A stretch of 64,000 nucleotides of DNA. Source: an uncultured Clostridia bacterium. GTDB lineage: Bacteria > Bacillota > Clostridia > TANB77 > CAG-508. The stretch spans positions 1 to 64,000 of the forward strand of contig CAPIEU010000007.1 in assembly GCA_948630815.1 (NCBI GenBank), written 5' to 3'. Both the position numbers and the translations under genes were made by a program. Below are positions 1 to 9,057 of the stretch, in pieces. The notes beneath the pieces were generated by a model. It did not search any database, was not told where the DNA came from, and saw only the letters and a list, made by a program, of their open reading frames with translations. Position 1 is the first letter of the stretch, and every line of letters begins with the position of its first letter.

Positions 1-59
1 TCGAACCGTCGACCTCTAGCGTGACAGGCTAGCGTTCTAACCAACTGAACTACCAGGCC
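1..59 (-). tRNA. tRNA-Asp (GTC), 3' end cut by the window edge
   Basis: On the minus strand the sequence starts GGCCTGGTAGTTCAG, a normal acceptor and D-arm, and carries the anticodon loop CTGTCAC, giving anticodon GTC (Asp). The T-arm begins (GGTTCGA) but the gene runs off the window at position 1. It lies 11 bases downstream of the tRNA-Val gene and is probably co-transcribed with it. Confidence 0.93.
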
Positions 60-70
60 GTAAAAAGAAA

Positions 71-146
71 TGGTGGTCGCTATAGGGCTCGAACCTATGA
101 CCCCCTGCTTGTAAGGCAGATGCTCTCCCAGCTGAGCTAAGCGACC
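71..146 (-). tRNA. tRNA-Val (TAC)
   Basis: A complete 76-nt cloverleaf on the minus strand: acceptor GGTCGC pairing with GCGACC, D-loop AGCTGGGAGAGC, anticodon stem TCTGC/GCAGG around loop CTTACAA (anticodon TAC, Val), T-arm GGTTCGAGCC and an encoded 3' CCA. Bases 147-285 downstream of the left-hand genes hold no gene that I can see. Confidence 0.95.
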
Positions 147-285
147 TTGTTCTTTTCGACATTGCTTAGTATACTAAATTTTGAGTTGTATGTCAATAGT
201 ATTTTTTAATTTTTTTTAATTTTTTTATAATTCACAACCACTTTATATTAAAAGGTAGCTTCACATAGACACAAGAGCATTATAT

Positions 286-318
286 AAATAAGACCATAAT
301 ATGAATATGGTCTTATTT
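286..318 (-). terminator. terminator of the 507-aa membrane protein gene
   Basis: A 12-bp inverted repeat (AAATAAGACCAT / ATGGTCTTATTT) around a 9-nt loop lies directly after the stop codon at 323. It reads as an intrinsic terminator for the minus-strand gene. Confidence 0.7.
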
Positions 319-322
319 ACTA

Positions 323-1846
323 TTATATACTATTTTGTGCATTTGAATTATTATCATTATCTTGTGTATTAATTTGTGTATTTACTAATTCTAATTTTTG
401 TTTATATAAACTTTGAAGTCTGTTTATTATTGCTTGTGATAATGTATTAATATATTGTGGCGTAAAGCTATTTATTGTTGCTGAATTTTCTTTTGTTAAT
501 TCTTCAATTTCAATATCATCTGCTAATGTTTTGGTAGCTTTTATTTTAGATGTTATATAGGTGTTATCTGATATATTAACTTGTATAACTGTATTATTTT
601 CTATATTATCTCCTATTGCTGTTTTACTTTGTGTTGAAACTTTTATTGTTTCTTCTCCAGTTTTAAAAGTTACTATTACATAATTTGTATTTTGGCTATT
701 TTGAGTTTGATTTGCTATTTCGATCTTTTTTATTTCCATACCTGTATTAAATCCATACAATCTATTGTTAGTATCATTTAAATTACTATCTTCGTTTTGT
801 ATAAGTTCATTTCCTTTTTCAAATGAAATAACAATTCTTGAATCAGTATCATTTCTTTCAGGATCTATATATATTATATCATTTCCACTAATAATTTCTG
901 TTCTTACAAGTTCTCCATTACTTTCATATACTGTTATTTTTATAGTTTCCTCATTTATAATTTGAATATCATTTAAGCCATCAATCGCATTTTGCAATAT
1001 ATCTTTTAAATAATCTAATGATATAGTATTTTCACTGTCTATTAATTCAATTTTTTCTATAAGTATATTTAATGTTTCATCATCCTCTTTAAGTGTATTT
1101 AAAAAACTATTAATTACACTAACAATTTCATCTTGATTAAGCTCTAATGAATATGCGTTAGCATTAATATTTTTACCATTTACTGTTATAGCAACATCTT
1201 TTTCACTTTCATAGTTATCTTTTGAAATTTGTTCATTTATAACTCCAATATATTTCTGTAATATAGCTTTTTGTTGCTCTTTAGTAATAGAAAATAGTGT
1301 TTCAAAGTCTATTGGTTGAATTTTGTCTGGAACTGCTGATGTATCTTCTATTCCAAGTTTTTTTGCAAATTCTTTTAAATTATTATTCTCAAAGGCTAAA
1401 TATTTATTTATAACTTCATCTGATTTTAATGCATATAAATCGTTATTTCTTATATATTTCAAAATAAATAGATCTGTTGATAAATATTTTAATGTAGTTT
1501 CACTTGATTTTTTATTGTTTTCTGGGTCAACTTTAGCCAAATATTTAACACTAAAATTTCTTGCTGGTATTGATTGATTTGCAATTTGTGTATCATTAGA
1601 TTCTACATTGAATGTCATTTCTGCTTCTTCTTTATGTTTATTTTTTGTTATATTTTCTTCTAATTTATTATTTAATGAAATCGCTTCTACTACTTCTCCA
1701 TTTTTTGCTAAATATTTAAAAAATAATTGTCTATTTCCTTTAAATAAATCTGTTGTAAAATATAAATAAGCTCCTATTATAGCTATTAAAACAATGATAG
1801 AAGCTATAATTATACCTATAATTAATTTACTATTACTTTTCTTCAT
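323..1846 (-). CDS. membrane-anchored extracytoplasmic protein of unknown function (507 aa)
   Basis: I do not recognise a named family with certainty. The N-terminus has a short basic stretch (MKKSNSK) and one hydrophobic segment at about residues 8-30 (IIGIIIASIIVLIAIIGAYLY), so the protein is most likely anchored in the membrane with the remaining 475 residues outside. That part is rich in Asn, Thr, Glu and Lys, has no cysteine motif, and ends in an Asn/Gln/Asp-rich low-complexity tail. A good ribosome binding site (AAAGGAG) precedes the ATG. It is the last gene of the block that starts with rlmB and has its own terminator. There are no CGG shift sites. Confidence 0.75.
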   Translation of the reverse strand: MKKSNSKLIIGIIIASIIVLIAIIGAYLYFTTDLFKGNRQLFFKYLAKNGEVVEAISLNNKLEENITKNKHKEEAEMTFNVESNDTQIANQSIPARNFSVKYLAKVDPENNKKSSETTLKYLSTDLFILKYIRNNDLYALKSDEVINKYLAFENNNLKEFAKKLGIEDTSAVPDKIQPIDFETLFSITKEQQKAILQKYIGVINEQISKDNYESEKDVAITVNGKNINANAYSLELNQDEIVSVINSFLNTLKEDDETLNILIEKIELIDSENTISLDYLKDILQNAIDGLNDIQIINEETIKITVYESNGELVRTEIISGNDIIYIDPERNDTDSRIVISFEKGNELIQNEDSNLNDTNNRLYGFNTGMEIKKIEIANQTQNSQNTNYVIVTFKTGEETIKVSTQSKTAIGDNIENNTVIQVNISDNTYITSKIKATKTLADDIEIEELTKENSATINSFTPQYINTLSQAIINRLQSLYKQKLELVNTQINTQDNDNNSNAQNSI

Positions 1847-1861
1847 AATTCATTCTCCTTT

Positions 1862-2641
1862 TTACTTTATATTCTTTTGTTTTACTGCTTCATATACTAC
1901 TATTCCAGTTGAAACAGAAGCATTTAATGAAGTTATTTTTCCTTTCATTGGAATTTTAACTAAAAAATCGCAATTTTCTTTAACTAATCTACTCATTCCA
2001 TAACCCTCACTACCAATAACAATTGCAAGCGGTCCTGTTAAATCTTGATTATAATAATATTTATTAGTGTCAATATCTGTACCACATATCCAAACGCCTT
2101 CTTTTTTCAAGGTATTTATAGCATCATTAATATTATTTACTCTTGCAATTTTCATATATTCTACTGCACCTGCTGAAACTTTTACTACTGTACTATTAAC
2201 AGATGCTGCTCTTCTTTTAGGAATAATAATCCCATGTACTCCTGCTGTTTCTGCTGTTCTTATAATTGAACCTAAGTTGTGAGGATCTTCTATTCCATCT
2301 AATATTAGTACAAATAGATCTTCTTTTTTCTCTTTTGCTAAACTTATTATATCATATATATCACAATAATCAAATGGTGGAACAACAGCAATTACTCCTT
2401 GTGGATTTGCTGTTTGTGCCATAACGTTAAACTTGGATTTATCAATTTCTGTAATAACTATCTTTCTTTCTTTTGCAATCCTAATTATCTTATTAATTGA
2501 GCCTTGTTTATCTCCTTTTTCTATAAAAATTTTGTTAATATCTTTACCTGATTCTAATAACTCAAGTACTGCATTTCTACCTTCAACTTGGTCTTCATAT
2601 AATTCTTTTTCATCTCTTTTTGTATAATTACTTTTATTCAA
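1862..2641 (-). CDS. rlmB: 23S rRNA 2'-O-ribose methyltransferase RlmB (SpoU family)
   Basis: A 259-residue SpoU/TrmH-family methyltransferase that 2'-O-methylates a guanosine in 23S rRNA using S-adenosylmethionine. The N-terminal RNA-binding part starts with VEGRNAVLELLESG (about residue 20). The knotted SPOUT domain shows the three family motifs: EDPHNLGSIIRTAETAG (about residue 125), IVIGSEGYGM (about 210) and SLNASVSTGIVVYEA (about 240). The length is normal for RlmB. The start codon appears to be TTG, with GGAG about 10 bases upstream. It sits 15 bases upstream of the 507-aa membrane protein gene and is probably in the same transcript. An older reading as TrmH-like (YacO) means the same protein. 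Confidence 0.93.
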   Translation of the reverse strand: MNKSNYTKRDEKELYEDQVEGRNAVLELLESGKDINKIFIEKGDKQGSINKIIRIAKERKIVITEIDKSKFNVMAQTANPQGVIAVVPPFDYCDIYDIISLAKEKKEDLFVLILDGIEDPHNLGSIIRTAETAGVHGIIIPKRRAASVNSTVVKVSAGAVEYMKIARVNNINDAINTLKKEGVWICGTDIDTNKYYYNQDLTGPLAIVIGSEGYGMSRLVKENCDFLVKIPMKGKITSLNASVSTGIVVYEAVKQKNIK

Positions 2642-2656
2642 AATTCGTTTTCTCCT

Positions 2657-3131
2657 TTAATAATTTCTATATTGATTTTGATCTGCTCTTGAATCTAATT
2701 TTCTATCAAATTCTTCATTTTTGTAAAACCAATCTGTTTTTTTATCTACTGGATGTGCCATTCTGCTTTTGTCTACTAATAAATTAAAAAATACTGCTAT
2801 TGGTAATACTAAACCAATAAATGAACCAAGTGCTCTTGTATAATCTACTAATGTAGTAGAACCTGACATAATTCCTATTACAATAGAATATAAGTCTACT
2901 CCAAAATAAATTCCATATGCTATTATATATATAATACCGTCCTATTAGTTTTCTTTTTGCAACTAATATTATACAAGGTATACATACAAAAAGCAAAATA
3001 ATTTCTATGTTCATGTTTATTGGAACAAAACCTATATCTATTCCCATACTACTTGTAAATGCTACTACTATTCTAAAAATCCAGAACATAACCATAAATA
3101 TTGCTAATAAATAGCTTGTCATACTTTTCAT
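2657..3131 (-). CDS. integral membrane protein of unknown function, read through a CGG +1 shift
   Basis: Two overlapping frames make one 157-residue protein if the C of the CGG codon at 2937-2939 is skipped. The join gives KRKLIGGIIYIIAYGIYFGV, continuing a hydrophobic segment smoothly, whereas the unshifted frame becomes an implausible tail. The protein has about four membrane segments and a charged C-terminus (DKKTDWFYKNEEFDRKLD). A strong ribosome binding site (GGGGGAAG) precedes the ATG at 3131. The family is not recognised. The shift has the same form as 19 others in the window, but without a clear homologue this site is supported less firmly than those in sigF or recO. Confidence 0.6.
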
Positions 3132-3462
3132 TTGTACTTCCCCCTATCTTTTTAAACATCTTTATTCTAACACAACTTATTATTCTTATCAAGATTAAGT
3201 TATAAGATGTCAGGGAAATTGTTACAGTTCAGCCTTAAATTAGTATCTAAGTATCGACACGTGAACGAGAGCACTTTTTGTTTTTAGAAGATTCCTGAGA
3301 AAAACAAAAACGTCCTACATCCAGCAAGACTATAGCGAATTTTATAATTATATATTGAACATTAACAAAAATGGTTACTAATCAATAGTTATCAAAAAAA
3401 GTAGATGTAAATTTAAAACTCACACCTACCTTTTATATATAGAATTTTTTATGTTAAACTAG
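3132..3462. other. 330-bp intergenic region with one end of a dispersed repeat
   Basis: No convincing gene is visible. Bases 3297-3329 (containing AACAAAAACGTCCTACAT) are an inverted copy of 20808-20840, the other gap in the window with this motif. The stretch GTTACAGTTCAGCC near 3222 resembles the reverse complement of the stretch near 32070. Confidence 0.4.
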
Positions 3463-3795
3463 TTAATTTGAAGCCCATCTAAATACTTTTATATCTTTAT
3501 ATTTGTTTAGAACTTCTCTATACTTTTGATATTCATCTTCCCATAATAGATTAGGAACTTTATCAAAAGCCTTAAATACTTTTTCTGCTTCCATTAAAAA
3601 TATTATTTGTTCCTGTGGTGACAAATTATCTGTCTTTTTTGTAAATATGTATAAATCATCTAATATTTCATTTGCTTTAACAAATGTCCAAAAATCTTTT
3701 ACATTCATACCTGCAAGTTTAATTTGCATTATAGCAAATGCTCCAAGTGAAAATACAATAAATACTAATATATATATAATTGTTGCTATATTCAT
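3463..3795 (-). CDS. small single-span membrane protein, unknown function (110 aa)
   Basis: One hydrophobic N-terminal segment (MNIATIIYILVFIVFSLGAF) is followed by about 85 mostly helical, charged residues with Trp and Lys-rich stretches (LLWEDEYQKYREVLNKYKD). I prefer the ATG at 3795 over the GTG three codons upstream because GGTGG lies five bases before it. The C-terminal part is probably cytoplasmic. No family is recognised and neighbours give no clear hint. Confidence 0.6.
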   Translation of the reverse strand: MNIATIIYILVFIVFSLGAFAIMQIKLAGMNVKDFWTFVKANEILDDLYIFTKKTDNLSPQEQIIFLMEAEKVFKAFDKVPNLLWEDEYQKYREVLNKYKDIKVFRWASN

Positions 3796-3997
3796 TACAA
3801 CCACCTTCTTTTGAATTTTTCAAACGTTTTTCATTTGCATATTTTTATTATAGCACATTATTACAAATAATGCAAATTTTGTTATATTTTCGCAATTAAT
3901 TATATTATGTTATATTTATCCTTTATTCATCTTTTTGTAATTTTTGTGATATAATAAACTTTGTTACATAAGTATTATTAGGAGATGACTTTTATAT

Positions 3998-4855
3998 ATG
4001 GATAGATATAACTGTGTTAAAAAAGCTGGTATTTTAGGAATACTTGGCAATATTTTTTTGTTAATAATAAAAGGAATTGTTGCATTTTTAAGTAATAGTC
4101 AAGCAATGATTGCAGATACTGCAAACTCAGCAGGAGATATTTTTGCTTCGTTAATGACTTTTATTGGTAATAAAATATCTAGTGAACCTTATGATAAAAC
4201 TCATAATTTTGGACATGGAAAAGCAGAATATATATTTTCTTTATTTATTAGTATTTCTATGGTATTTGTTGCTGTAAAACTTTTATACGACTCTGTTTTA
4301 TCTTTAATTCATAGAGAAAGTTTTACTTTTTCTTGGTTTTTAGTTATAGTTTGCATTATAACTATTTTTGTTAAATTTTTTCTATATCTATATACTAAAA
4401 CTATGTCTAAAAAGTATAATAATATTTTACTAGAAGCAAATATGAAAGACCATAGAAACGATTGCATCGTAACTTTATGTACTTTTATCTCTATTTTGTG
4501 TGGTTTATTTGGTTTTTATTTATTTGATGGAATTGTAGGTATTGGAATATCAATATGGATTGCATATACAGGTATTAGTATTTTTGTAGAAAGTTGTAAT
4601 ATTTTAATGGATGTTTCTATTGATAGTGATACAGAAAAAATGATTTTAGATTTAGCTCATAGTTATAAAGATATAAAGAAAGTAGATCCTATATCCTCTG
4701 CTCCTGTAGGATATCAATATATGATTGTTCTTACTATTTATGTTGATGGAACTATATCTACATTTGACAGTCATAATTTAGCTGATTCTTTAGAAAATGA
4801 TATAAATAAAATTGATAAAGTTTATAGAACTATAATACACGTTAACCCAATTTAA
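3998..4855 (+). CDS. cation diffusion facilitator (CDF) family metal exporter
   Basis: A 285-residue CDF transporter that would exchange protons for divalent metal (Mn, Zn or Fe) across the cytoplasmic membrane. Six membrane segments span about residues 10-205. The signature ADTANSAGDIFAS in helix 2 and MKDHRND in helix 5 supply metal-site aspartates; the loop between holds the family motif NFGHGKAEYI. The C-terminal cytoplasmic domain (from about residue 210) ends at VNPI and looks complete. It is one of few plus-strand genes, is preceded by AGGAGATGA, and is followed by a hairpin. Substrate cannot be assigned from sequence. Confidence 0.9.
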   Translation: MDRYNCVKKAGILGILGNIFLLIIKGIVAFLSNSQAMIADTANSAGDIFASLMTFIGNKISSEPYDKTHNFGHGKAEYIFSLFISISMVFVAVKLLYDSVLSLIHRESFTFSWFLVIVCIITIFVKFFLYLYTKTMSKKYNNILLEANMKDHRNDCIVTLCTFISILCGLFGFYLFDGIVGIGISIWIAYTGISIFVESCNILMDVSIDSDTEKMILDLAHSYKDIKKVDPISSAPVGYQYMIVLTIYVDGTISTFDSHNLADSLENDINKIDKVYRTIIHVNPI

Positions 4856-4880
4856 TTCTTATTTTTCTTATTATATGAAA

Positions 4881-4907
4881 AAAGCACTAGCAATTGCTAA
4901 GTGCTTT
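4881..4907. terminator. bidirectional terminator between converging genes
   Basis: The stem AAAGCACTAGC / GCTAAGTGCTTT around AATT lies between the plus-strand CDF gene and the minus-strand 67-aa gene, with T-rich sequence on both sides. Confidence 0.75.
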
Positions 4908-4919
4908 CTCTCTAACTCC

Positions 4920-5123
4920 TTAAAAATTGATAATTGCATTTAATAAAAGATGATATTTTTTCTCATTTTCGTCATTTTCTCCAAGACTAATATCTCCTAA
5001 TTCTTCAAATTCTTCTCTTAAAAAATTAATCTTGTTTACAATATCCTTGGTTCCCAGATAGCTTTCAATTCTTTCATTAGCTTCTTCTGGTGTTGCTGAA
5101 AATCTTATTAGTGCTCTTTTCAT
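4920..5123 (-). CDS. small acidic protein of unknown function (67 aa)
   Basis: A 67-residue charged protein with no membrane segment (begins MKRALIRFSATPEEANERIE, then a Glu/Asp/Asn-rich centre). A strong ribosome binding site (GGAGGAG) sits nine bases before the ATG. It lies downstream of clpC on the same strand, separated by 113 bases. No family is recognised. Confidence 0.55.
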   Translation of the reverse strand: MKRALIRFSATPEEANERIESYLGTKDIVNKINFLREEFEELGDISLGENDENEKKYHLLLNAIINF

Positions 5124-5236
5124 CTTCTTCTCCTCCGCAAACCATTGTTAACGAGTTACAAAACTAAAACATATCTATATAGTAACATAAAGTCCTAAAT
5201 TTTACAATGCTTTTGGTAATTTTTTCCATATATATT

Positions 5237-7714
5237 CTATTTATTCTCTTTACTTTTTTGCTCTTTTACTATAATTTTATCATCTTTTACAACAACTTTT
5301 GCTTTATCTCCTGATTTTAGATTTCCATCTAGTATTTCTTCTGCAAGTCTATCTTCTAATTCATTTTGTATTGTTCTTCTTAATGGACGTGCTCCATAGG
5401 CTTTATCTACACCCTTTTTAGCAATTAATTCTTTTACAGTCTTATCTATTTTAACTTCCATATTATTCTGTTTTAATCTCTCAATTACTTCTTTTAGCAT
5501 AATATCTATAATATTTTCAATTTCTGTGTCATTTAATTTATGGAATACTATAATTTCATCTATACGATTAATAAATTCTGGCCTAAATTGTTTCTTTAAT
5601 TCTTGTAATACTTCTTTTTTAGTTTCTTCATATTTCTTTTGTTCATCAGCTTCAGTATTGGCTGTTCCACTTGTAAATCCTAAGGTTTTTGTATCTGTAA
5701 TTAATCTTGCTCCAACATTTGATGTCATAATTATAACTGCATTTTTAAAGTTTACTGTTCTTCCATTTGCATCTGTTAGTCGTCCATCTTCTAATATTTG
5801 TAATAGCATATTCATAACATCTGGATGTGCTTTTTCTATTTCATCAAATAAAATTACACAATATGGTTTTCTACGTACTTTTTCTGTAAGTTGCCCTCCA
5901 TCATCAAATCCTACATATCCTGGAGGTGCACCTATTAATTTTGATACAGAATGCGGTTCCATATATTCAGACATATCTATTCTTATCATAGCATTTTCAT
6001 CACCAAATAATGCCTCTGCTAGTGCTTTTGATAATTCTGTTTTTCCAACTCCTGTTGGTCCTAAAAATATAAATGAACCTATTGGACGTTTTGGGTCTTT
6101 TAGTCCAACTCTTCCTCTTCTTATTGCTTTTGCTACTGCTGTTACTGCTTCAGTTTGTCCTACTACTCTTTCATGTAATACTTTTTCTAGATTCTTTAAT
6201 TTTTCATTTTCATCTTCAGTAAGTTTTTTTACAGGTATTTTAGTCCAATTTGCGATAACTTCTGCTATATCCTCATCAGTTATTTCTGTTACATTTCTTG
6301 TATTTTTATTGTTCCATTTTTCTTGTTCTTTTTCTAGTTTTTCTCTTAAAGTTCTCTCTTCGTCTCTAAGAGCTGCTGCTTTTTCAAATTGCTGAACACG
6401 TATTGCTTCTTCTTTTTCGTTTTTAGTTTGTTCAATTTTTTCTGTTAATTCTTTTAGGCTATCTGGTTCCGTAAATACTCTCATTCTTACACGAGATGCT
6501 GCTTCATCAATTAAATCTATTGCCTTATCTGGTAAAAATCTATCATTTATATACCTTACAGAAAGAGTTACAGCCGATTCTATTGCTTCATCAGTAATTT
6601 TCACATTATGATGTGCTTCATATTTATCTCTAATTCCTTTAAGTATTTTTATGGTATCTTCACTTGTTGGTTCTAACACTGTTACAGGACTAAATCTTCT
6701 TTCTAGTGCTACATCTTTTTCAATATATTTTCTATATTCATTTAAAGTAGTTGCTCCAATTAATCTAATTTCTCCTCTTGCTAAAAGTGGTTTTAAAATG
6801 TTTGCAGCATCTATTGCACCTTCTGCTGAACCTGCTCCTACTATCGTATGAATTTCATCTATAAATAATATAATATCTCCTGCTTTTTTTACTTCGTTTA
6901 AGCATTTCTTTATTCTTTCTTCAAAGTCTCCTCTATATTTTGCACCAGCTACCATGCTAGATATATCTATTGAAACTACTCTTTTATTTTTAAGCATTTC
7001 TGGCACATCTTCTGCAATGATTTTTTGTGCTAACCCTTCTACTACAGCAGTTTTTCCAACCCCTGGCTCTCCTATTAAGCATGGATTATTTTTTGTTCTC
7101 CTTGAAAGAATTTGTATAACTCTTTCTATTTCTTCTTTTCTACCAACAATTGGGTCTAATTTTCCTTCTATTGCTTGTTTTGTTAAGTCTGTGCTAAACT
7201 GATTTAAAGTTGTAGTTTGATTATAACTTCCTAATCTTTTTACATTATCTTGTTTAACATTTTTATTATTAGATGTTTCATCTTCATTAATCACTTTTAT
7301 AATTTGATTATATAATTTTTGGGAATCTACTCCTAAATCTAACATAATTCTAACTGCAATACTATCTCCTTCTCGCATTATACCTATTAATATATGTTCT
7401 GTTCCTATATAATCAGACCCTAGCTTTCTAGCCTCTCTAAAAGCGTTTTCTATAACTCTTTTTGTTCTTGGAGTAAACCCTACTGTTTCTGTATTTGAAC
7501 TGTCTTCTTTACCTATTAGTTCTAATATGTCATCATAAACCGCTTCTGGAATAACCTTTTGATTTTCTAATACCTTAGACGCAACCCCTGTTCCTTCTTT
7601 TGTTAATCCATATAAAATATGTTCTGTTCCAATATAATTATGTCCAAGCTCAATTGCAATATCATTTGCAATTTCAATTGCTTTTTCAGCACTATTCGTA
7701 AATTTATATGTCAT
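5237..7714 (-). CDS. clpC: ATP-dependent Clp protease ATPase subunit ClpC
   Basis: An 825-residue class I Hsp100 unfoldase that feeds substrates to ClpP; with McsB it recognises arginine-phosphorylated proteins. Domains in order: two Clp_N repeats (about residues 1-145), first AAA domain with Walker A GEPGVGKTAV, Walker B FIDEIH, a UVR/middle coiled coil (about 420-460), second AAA domain with Walker A GPTGVGKTEL and ILFDEIEKAHPDV, and a C-terminal D2-small domain. Length is typical for ClpC. It is the last gene of the ctsR-mcsA-mcsB-clpC set but a 56-aa plus-strand gene separates it from mcsB, so it probably has its own promoter; only a half CtsR-like site (AAGTCAAG) lies upstream. Confidence 0.97.
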   Translation of the reverse strand: MTYKFTNSAEKAIEIANDIAIELGHNYIGTEHILYGLTKEGTGVASKVLENQKVIPEAVYDDILELIGKEDSSNTETVGFTPRTKRVIENAFREARKLGSDYIGTEHILIGIMREGDSIAVRIMLDLGVDSQKLYNQIIKVINEDETSNNKNVKQDNVKRLGSYNQTTTLNQFSTDLTKQAIEGKLDPIVGRKEEIERVIQILSRRTKNNPCLIGEPGVGKTAVVEGLAQKIIAEDVPEMLKNKRVVSIDISSMVAGAKYRGDFEERIKKCLNEVKKAGDIILFIDEIHTIVGAGSAEGAIDAANILKPLLARGEIRLIGATTLNEYRKYIEKDVALERRFSPVTVLEPTSEDTIKILKGIRDKYEAHHNVKITDEAIESAVTLSVRYINDRFLPDKAIDLIDEAASRVRMRVFTEPDSLKELTEKIEQTKNEKEEAIRVQQFEKAAALRDEERTLREKLEKEQEKWNNKNTRNVTEITDEDIAEVIANWTKIPVKKLTEDENEKLKNLEKVLHERVVGQTEAVTAVAKAIRRGRVGLKDPKRPIGSFIFLGPTGVGKTELSKALAEALFGDENAMIRIDMSEYMEPHSVSKLIGAPPGYVGFDDGGQLTEKVRRKPYCVILFDEIEKAHPDVMNMLLQILEDGRLTDANGRTVNFKNAVIIMTSNVGARLITDTKTLGFTSGTANTEADEQKKYEETKKEVLQELKKQFRPEFINRIDEIIVFHKLNDTEIENIIDIMLKEVIERLKQNNMEVKIDKTVKELIAKKGVDKAYGARPLRRTIQNELEDRLAEEILDGNLKSGDKAKVVVKDDKIIVKEQKSKENK

Positions 7715-7845
7715 TTAAAATCACCTTTCTTCCTAAATCTTGACTTTTTATGTTAATTGTTATATAATACATTTAACTTTTTGTTGTGTCCATTTGGACA
7801 TTTGCCGTTAGATAATTCTAACGTGTTCCTATAGGAGGATTAATT

Positions 7846-8016
7846 ATGTTTTGGTTTGCTATTGTATCTTTAGTAATATCGTACTCCGTTGGTGCTTCCA
7901 TTGATACTTTATGTATTTTGGCTGGACTTTGGGCAATGTTTTGCTTGACTTATCCAAAATTACAAAATATCTACGATACTTTAACAAACATCAAGCACAT
8001 CAACAAAATCAAATAA
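7846..8016 (+). CDS. 56-aa membrane peptide on the opposite strand between mcsB and clpC
   Basis: An ATG at 7846 follows a near-perfect ribosome binding site (AGGAGG, six bases away) and opens a 56-codon frame: a hydrophobic first half (MFWFAIVSLVISYSVG and LCILAGLWAMFCL) and a basic C-terminus (NIKHINKIK). It would be a single- or double-span membrane peptide. Codon use is richer in C-ending codons than its neighbours. The hairpin at 8015 follows its stop at once. No family is recognised; the strong translation start and terminator are the evidence that it is a gene. Confidence 0.65.
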   Translation: MFWFAIVSLVISYSVGASIDTLCILAGLWAMFCLTYPKLQNIYDTLTNIKHINKIK

Positions 8017-8040
8017 TCCCCCTAATGGGGATTTGTTTTA
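8015..8040 (+). terminator. terminator of the 56-aa peptide gene
   Basis: AATCCCC / GGGGATT around CTAAT followed by TTGTTTTATTTTT. It overlaps the end of the converging mcsB gene. Confidence 0.8.
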
Positions 8041-9057
8041 TTTTTCCCCCATTATTTGCTTTATAACCTCTGCTCTTTTTATATCACGTTTATATTCATC
8101 TATTTTTTCTCCTAAGTATTTTTGTAAATTTGCTGGTTTTGTATATAGTTCAAGCTTATTTACCTTTAAATCGTCTAGTTCTTTTATTATACCCATATCA
8201 ACACCTAGTTTTACATTTGATAATAAATTTATTGCTTCTTCAGAAGATATTTTTTTACAGTTTGTTAAAATTCCATATGCTCTATAAACTTCATCTTCTA
8301 ATTCTATATTTTCTTTAGCTAAAATTTTTCTTGCTAATCTTTCTTGTTCAATAATTTTTTCTACTATTTGTTTTAGGTTTTTAACAATTTCTTTTTCGCT
8401 TATTCCAAGTGATTGTTTATTAGAAACTTGATACATATTTCCATAAACCTTAGTTCCCTCTCCATAAACTCCTCTTATATTCATTCCAAAATTACTAATA
8501 ACTTCTAATATTTTTTGTATGTTTCCAGTTTTTGTTAATGCTGGTAAATGTACCATTACAGAAGCTCTTAAGCCTGTTCCTACGTTTGTTGGGCAAGCTG
8601 TTAAATATCCATATTTTTCACTATAAGCATAGCTTAAATTTTTCTCTAATTTTTCATCTACTTCAATGCCAAGATTAATTAAGTTATCTATGTCAAATCC
8701 TTCACCTAATACTTGAATTCTTAAATGATCTTCTTCATTAATCATTACAGAAATATTTTCATCTTCATTAATTAGCATTGCACCATTTGTTTCTTCTTTT
8801 AGTGCAAAATTAGGACTTATAATGTGTTTTTCTACTAAACTCATTTTAGTTATATCGTCTATATCTTTTAGTTTCAAAAATTTTAAACCATATTCTAAAC
8901 TTGGTGTTATATCTTTAATTTTATTTTCTATCTTTTCTAAATCTTCTTTTTTACATATATTGATAAATGGAAAATCTCTTAAATTTCTTGCAAATCTTAT
9001 TCTTGTACTAATAACAACATCTGATTCTTTTCCACTTTGTAGATACCAATTTAACAT
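8038..9057 (-). CDS. mcsB: protein-arginine kinase McsB
   Basis: A 339-residue phosphagen-kinase-fold enzyme that phosphorylates arginine side chains, marking proteins for ClpC-ClpP and inactivating CtsR. The nucleotide-binding arginines are visible in VISTRIRFARNL (about residue 15), with the phosphagen-kinase features TACPTNVGTGLRASVMVHLP (about 160) and GVYGEGTKVYGNMYQVSN (about 200). Length is slightly below the usual 350-360. The ATG at 9057 immediately follows the mcsA stop, so translation is coupled. It needs McsA as activator, encoded directly upstream. Confidence 0.96.
   Translation of the reverse strand: MLNWYLQSGKESDVVISTRIRFARNLRDFPFINICKKEDLEKIENKIKDITPSLEYGLKFLKLKDIDDITKMSLVEKHIISPNFALKEETNGAMLINEDENISVMINEEDHLRIQVLGEGFDIDNLINLGIEVDEKLEKNLSYAYSEKYGYLTACPTNVGTGLRASVMVHLPALTKTGNIQKILEVISNFGMNIRGVYGEGTKVYGNMYQVSNKQSLGISEKEIVKNLKQIVEKIIEQERLARKILAKENIELEDEVYRAYGILTNCKKISSEEAINLLSNVKLGVDMGIIKELDDLKVNKLELYTKPANLQKYLGEKIDEYKRDIKRAEVIKQIMGEK

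Noticed and set aside
5526..6395. Long plus-strand open frame opposite clpC (289 aa)
   Set aside because: It is the shadow of clpC; hydrophobic low-complexity translation with no start signal.
7715..7845. A second full CtsR operator before clpC
   Set aside because: Only one half-site (AAGTCAAG) is present; the second heptad is missing.
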